Below, piece by piece: positions 4,095 to 5,663 of a DNA stretch of 5,663 bases. The stretch is from Clostridia bacterium (GTDB lineage: Bacteria; Bacillota; Clostridia; Christensenellales; UBA1242): NCBI GenBank assembly GCA_023228225.1, contig JALOBO010000100.1, positions 1-5,663 of the forward strand, given 5' to 3'. A model generated the notes under the pieces. The model had not been told where the DNA came from. It made no database searches and saw only the letters and a program-made list of their open reading frames with translations. The stretch's first letter is position 1; every line of letters starts with the position of its first letter. Both the position numbers and the translations under genes were made by a program.

Positions 4095-4373
4095 ATGATA
4101 GGATTAACACATTTCATAACAAACGGTAGAATATTTACTTTGAAAACACCTATTGAATTAGTAGTGTCAGAAATTAACGGTGATGTTTTTGCTGAGAATT
4201 ACAAATTTGAACTTTTGGGTGTTGGTAAGACTGAAGAAGATGCAAGAGAAGATGCAAGAGAAGACTTAGGCAGAAAGTATAAATGGAAATTTGATTGTGT
4301 CCACCAGAGACTTAATTCAACTGCAGACTGGCTTGAAATGATTGATAAAATAATTGTGGAGGATCATGTCTAA
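4095..4373 (+). CDS. 92-aa HicB-like protein
   Basis: Residues 18-47 (PIELVVSEINGDVFAENYKFELLGVGKTEEDA) have the layout of the HicB-type fold: a first strand, a turn, a second strand, then G-x-G-x-T-x-x-E-A leading into a helix. HicB proteins are often antitoxins, but no HicA-like toxin gene adjoins here, so a stand-alone regulator or a structural relative is as likely. No DNA-binding C-terminal domain is obvious. The helix carries a four-residue duplication (DARE at 49-52 and 53-56) from a 12-bp tandem repeat. GGTGAT lies three bases before the ATG. The gene overlaps the nuclease gene by eight bases. Family assignment is by pattern only. Confidence 0.75.
   Translation: MIGLTHFITNGRIFTLKTPIELVVSEINGDVFAENYKFELLGVGKTEEDAREDAREDLGRKYKWKFDCVHQRLNSTADWLEMIDKIIVEDHV
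4239..4262 (+). repeat. Perfect 12-bp tandem duplication inside a gene
   Basis: GATGCAAGAGAA occurs twice in direct tandem, preserving frame and duplicating D-A-R-E in the HicB-like protein. The repeat begins a partial third copy (GA). Replication slippage is the simplest origin. Perfect identity suggests it is recent or still unstable. Confidence 0.85.
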
Positions 4374-5217
4374 TACTTATCCTTCAATTTTCATAACATG
4401 TGACACAAGAGAGCAGAGCGCATTAAAACTCAATCACAAAACTGAGACAGCTATTAAAAAAGACACTTACTTTATCTCTGACTATTCAGCCGAAGAAAGA
4501 AGAGAACTCGCAAAAAAGAGACCTAGGATTTATAGTGTTTATGAACACTTCTCACAAAAAGGCGCAGAGGTTGCAATAGGGAAACTTGACAGGTGCGATT
4601 ATCAAATTTCAGGTGAGCATAGAGGCTTTCCTGTGAATATTGGAGTAGAGTATAAGCACATAAATGACTTTGCTGGCAGTCACGAAGATTTACCGTGGAA
4701 ACTTTGGGAATCTGCAGAAATGTATCAAGACGTAGCGCTCTTTGTGGAAGGACGAATTGACATAGAGCAGAGTGGAAATTTCTACTATGTCAAAAATTGG
4801 GCAGGTCCTAGTGTATTAAGGTATGACTTAATGCAAGCAAGATTAGCAACCTGGGAAGCTCAAGGCGTACACGTCAGGACATTTGAGAAACTCGCACACT
4901 TTCCTATCAATTTAGAAAATTTGATAGATTACTGTGCTAAGTCAGGGCATAAGTCATTTGAATATAAAGAGTCGTGTGCAGCAGATTTAACGTTAAAAAT
5001 GCTTATGCAAGTACCAGGAATTAAGCTACATACTGTTAATAAACTGTTAAATGGTAATCCTGATATAACATTTGCAGAGTTGCTAGGGCAAGATCTTAAG
5101 TGGATGAAAGGAAAGATAGGGAAAAAGACAGGTGAGATGTTGTGGCGAGTGCTGCATGATGTGGATTATAAACCCTCTAAAGATAAAGTTTTAAAGAGTG
5201 ATGAACACTCACAATAA
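4366..5217 (+). CDS. XPF/ERCC4-type nuclease with C-terminal HhH motifs
   Basis: A 283-residue protein. D13-T-R-E16-Q17 and the pair D78-Y79 / E95-Y-K97-x3-D101 match the ERCC4 nuclease core (family consensus GD...ERKxxxD), with Cys for Gly (C77) and Tyr for Arg (Y96). Metal-binding Asp, Glu, Lys and Asp are kept, so activity is plausible. Residues 205-265 hold two helix-hairpin-helix motifs (VPGIKLHTVNKLL at 216-228; KGKIGKKTGEMLWRVL at 248-263), the usual XPF/Mus81/Hef arrangement that cuts branched DNA. A charged stretch (33-72) between the first two motifs is longer than usual. The start at 4366 has GGAGG three bases upstream. A TTG at 4354 is rejected. It overlaps the upstream gene by eight bases and likely processes replication or recombination forks. 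Confidence 0.9.
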   Translation: MSNTYPSIFITCDTREQSALKLNHKTETAIKKDTYFISDYSAEERRELAKKRPRIYSVYEHFSQKGAEVAIGKLDRCDYQISGEHRGFPVNIGVEYKHINDFAGSHEDLPWKLWESAEMYQDVALFVEGRIDIEQSGNFYYVKNWAGPSVLRYDLMQARLATWEAQGVHVRTFEKLAHFPINLENLIDYCAKSGHKSFEYKESCAADLTLKMLMQVPGIKLHTVNKLLNGNPDITFAELLGQDLKWMKGKIGKKTGEMLWRVLHDVDYKPSKDKVLKSDEHSQ

Positions 5218-5218
5218 C

Positions 5219-5229
5219 TTTATATATTT
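5219..5229 (+). promoter_or_regulatory. Strong TATA box for the methyltransferase gene
   Basis: TTTATATATTT is the closest match in the window to the archaeal box A consensus. Predicted initiation near 5249 would give a leader of only about 12 nt, ending in a triple GGT (5248-5256) that supplies the ribosome-binding site for the ATG at 5261. The methyltransferase is therefore probably transcribed independently of the operon ending at 5217. Confidence 0.7.
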
Positions 5230-5260
5230 TTAGAGTCCTTATTATATGGTGGTGGTATAA

Positions 5261-5663
5261 ATGGAAAATGAAGTATTATTAGGAGATTGTAAAGACACAT
5301 TGAAAAAGTACCCTGCGGAGACTTTTGACTGCATAATTACAGATCCTCCTTATGGCTATAATTTTATGGGGAAAGCTTGGGATCGAGCACTTCCGTCTAT
5401 TGAGGCTCTTAAAGAGTGTTGCAGAGTGTTAAAGCCTGGTGCATTTGGGTTCTTTATGTGTGCTCCGAGACAGGATGTATTAAGCAGGATGATTATAAAG
5501 CTTGAGGATGCGGGGTTTAATACGGGGTTTACGTCTATAGCATGGGTTTATGCAAGTGGATTTCCGAAAGCTCAAAATATTAGTAAAGTTATTGATAAAA
5601 GAAATGAAAGGGATAGTACAGAACAAGCAAAAGAATTTAACGGTTCATATGCAGGATTCCAGC
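5261..5663 (+). CDS. Beta-class amino DNA methyltransferase (3' end missing)
   Basis: 134 codons are visible. Motif IV is D28-P-P-Y31, near the N-terminus. The visible part then follows the beta-class layout: a helix after G32, RVLKPGAFGFFM, and a WVYASGFPKAQNISKVI segment typical of phage and archaeal site-specific methyltransferases (GSGFPKSxNIxK). The enzyme transfers a methyl group from S-adenosylmethionine to adenine N6 or cytosine N4. In beta enzymes the SAM-binding F-x-G-x-G motif follows motif IV and would lie beyond the window edge. A partner endonuclease is not seen, so it may be a solitary, self-protecting methyltransferase. The recognition sequence cannot be read from sequence. 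Confidence 0.92.
   Translation, partial: MENEVLLGDCKDTLKKYPAETFDCIITDPPYGYNFMGKAWDRALPSIEALKECCRVLKPGAFGFFMCAPRQDVLSRMIIKLEDAGFNTGFTSIAWVYASGFPKAQNISKVIDKRNERDSTEQAKEFNGSYAGFQ

Noticed and set aside
1..5663. CRISPR array or insertion sequence
   Set aside because: No regularly spaced repeats, no transposase motif and no terminal inverted repeats with target duplication were seen.

Overview
The window looks like part of a small AT-rich archaeal genome, most likely a virus, provirus or other mobile element of a methanogen-type euryarchaeote. Three things support this. Ribosome-binding sites are of the GGTG type (GGTGGT, GAGGTGA, GGTGAT, 3-6 nt before ATG). TATA boxes of archaeal spacing lie before several transcription units, the clearest at 5219-5229. 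The genes are short, tightly packed and mostly orphan, mixed with DNA-processing enzymes. No capsid, terminase, integrase or plasmid replication gene is visible, so the element type is inferred and a bacterial phage is not fully excluded.

Layout. A divergent intergenic region (about 1550-1840) splits the window. Leftward from it run three packed genes: a 54-aa DUF4177-like protein (1355-1519), a 128-aa Cys-containing orphan (964-1350) and a 112-aa orphan (625-963). A hairpin block (544-614) follows. Next comes a separately promoted pair of 48-aa Cys-rich proteins (186-484), too short to be obvious, which are paralogues of each other. Then a regulatory block with two inverted repeats (98-151), an 11-codon leader ORF and the start of another gene (1-43).

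Rightward from 1841 runs one probable operon. Its first part is a 69-aa orphan, a 132-aa protein with a very acidic stretch, a 48-aa helical orphan and a 149-aa protein that may be a single-stranded-DNA-binding protein (weak). Its second part is a complete calcineurin-like phosphoesterase (3142-3915), a 54-aa helical orphan, a 92-aa HicB-like protein and an XPF/ERCC4-type nuclease with C-terminal HhH motifs (4366-5217). A strong promoter then drives a beta-class amino DNA methyltransferase cut by the window edge (5261 onward).

Together the rightward genes read as a DNA replication/recombination/modification module. The most interesting items are the Cys-rich mini-protein pair and an 8-bp word (CTTACTAA) that occurs as inverted half-sites in both regulatory regions, about 1.6 kb apart, suggesting one shared regulator.
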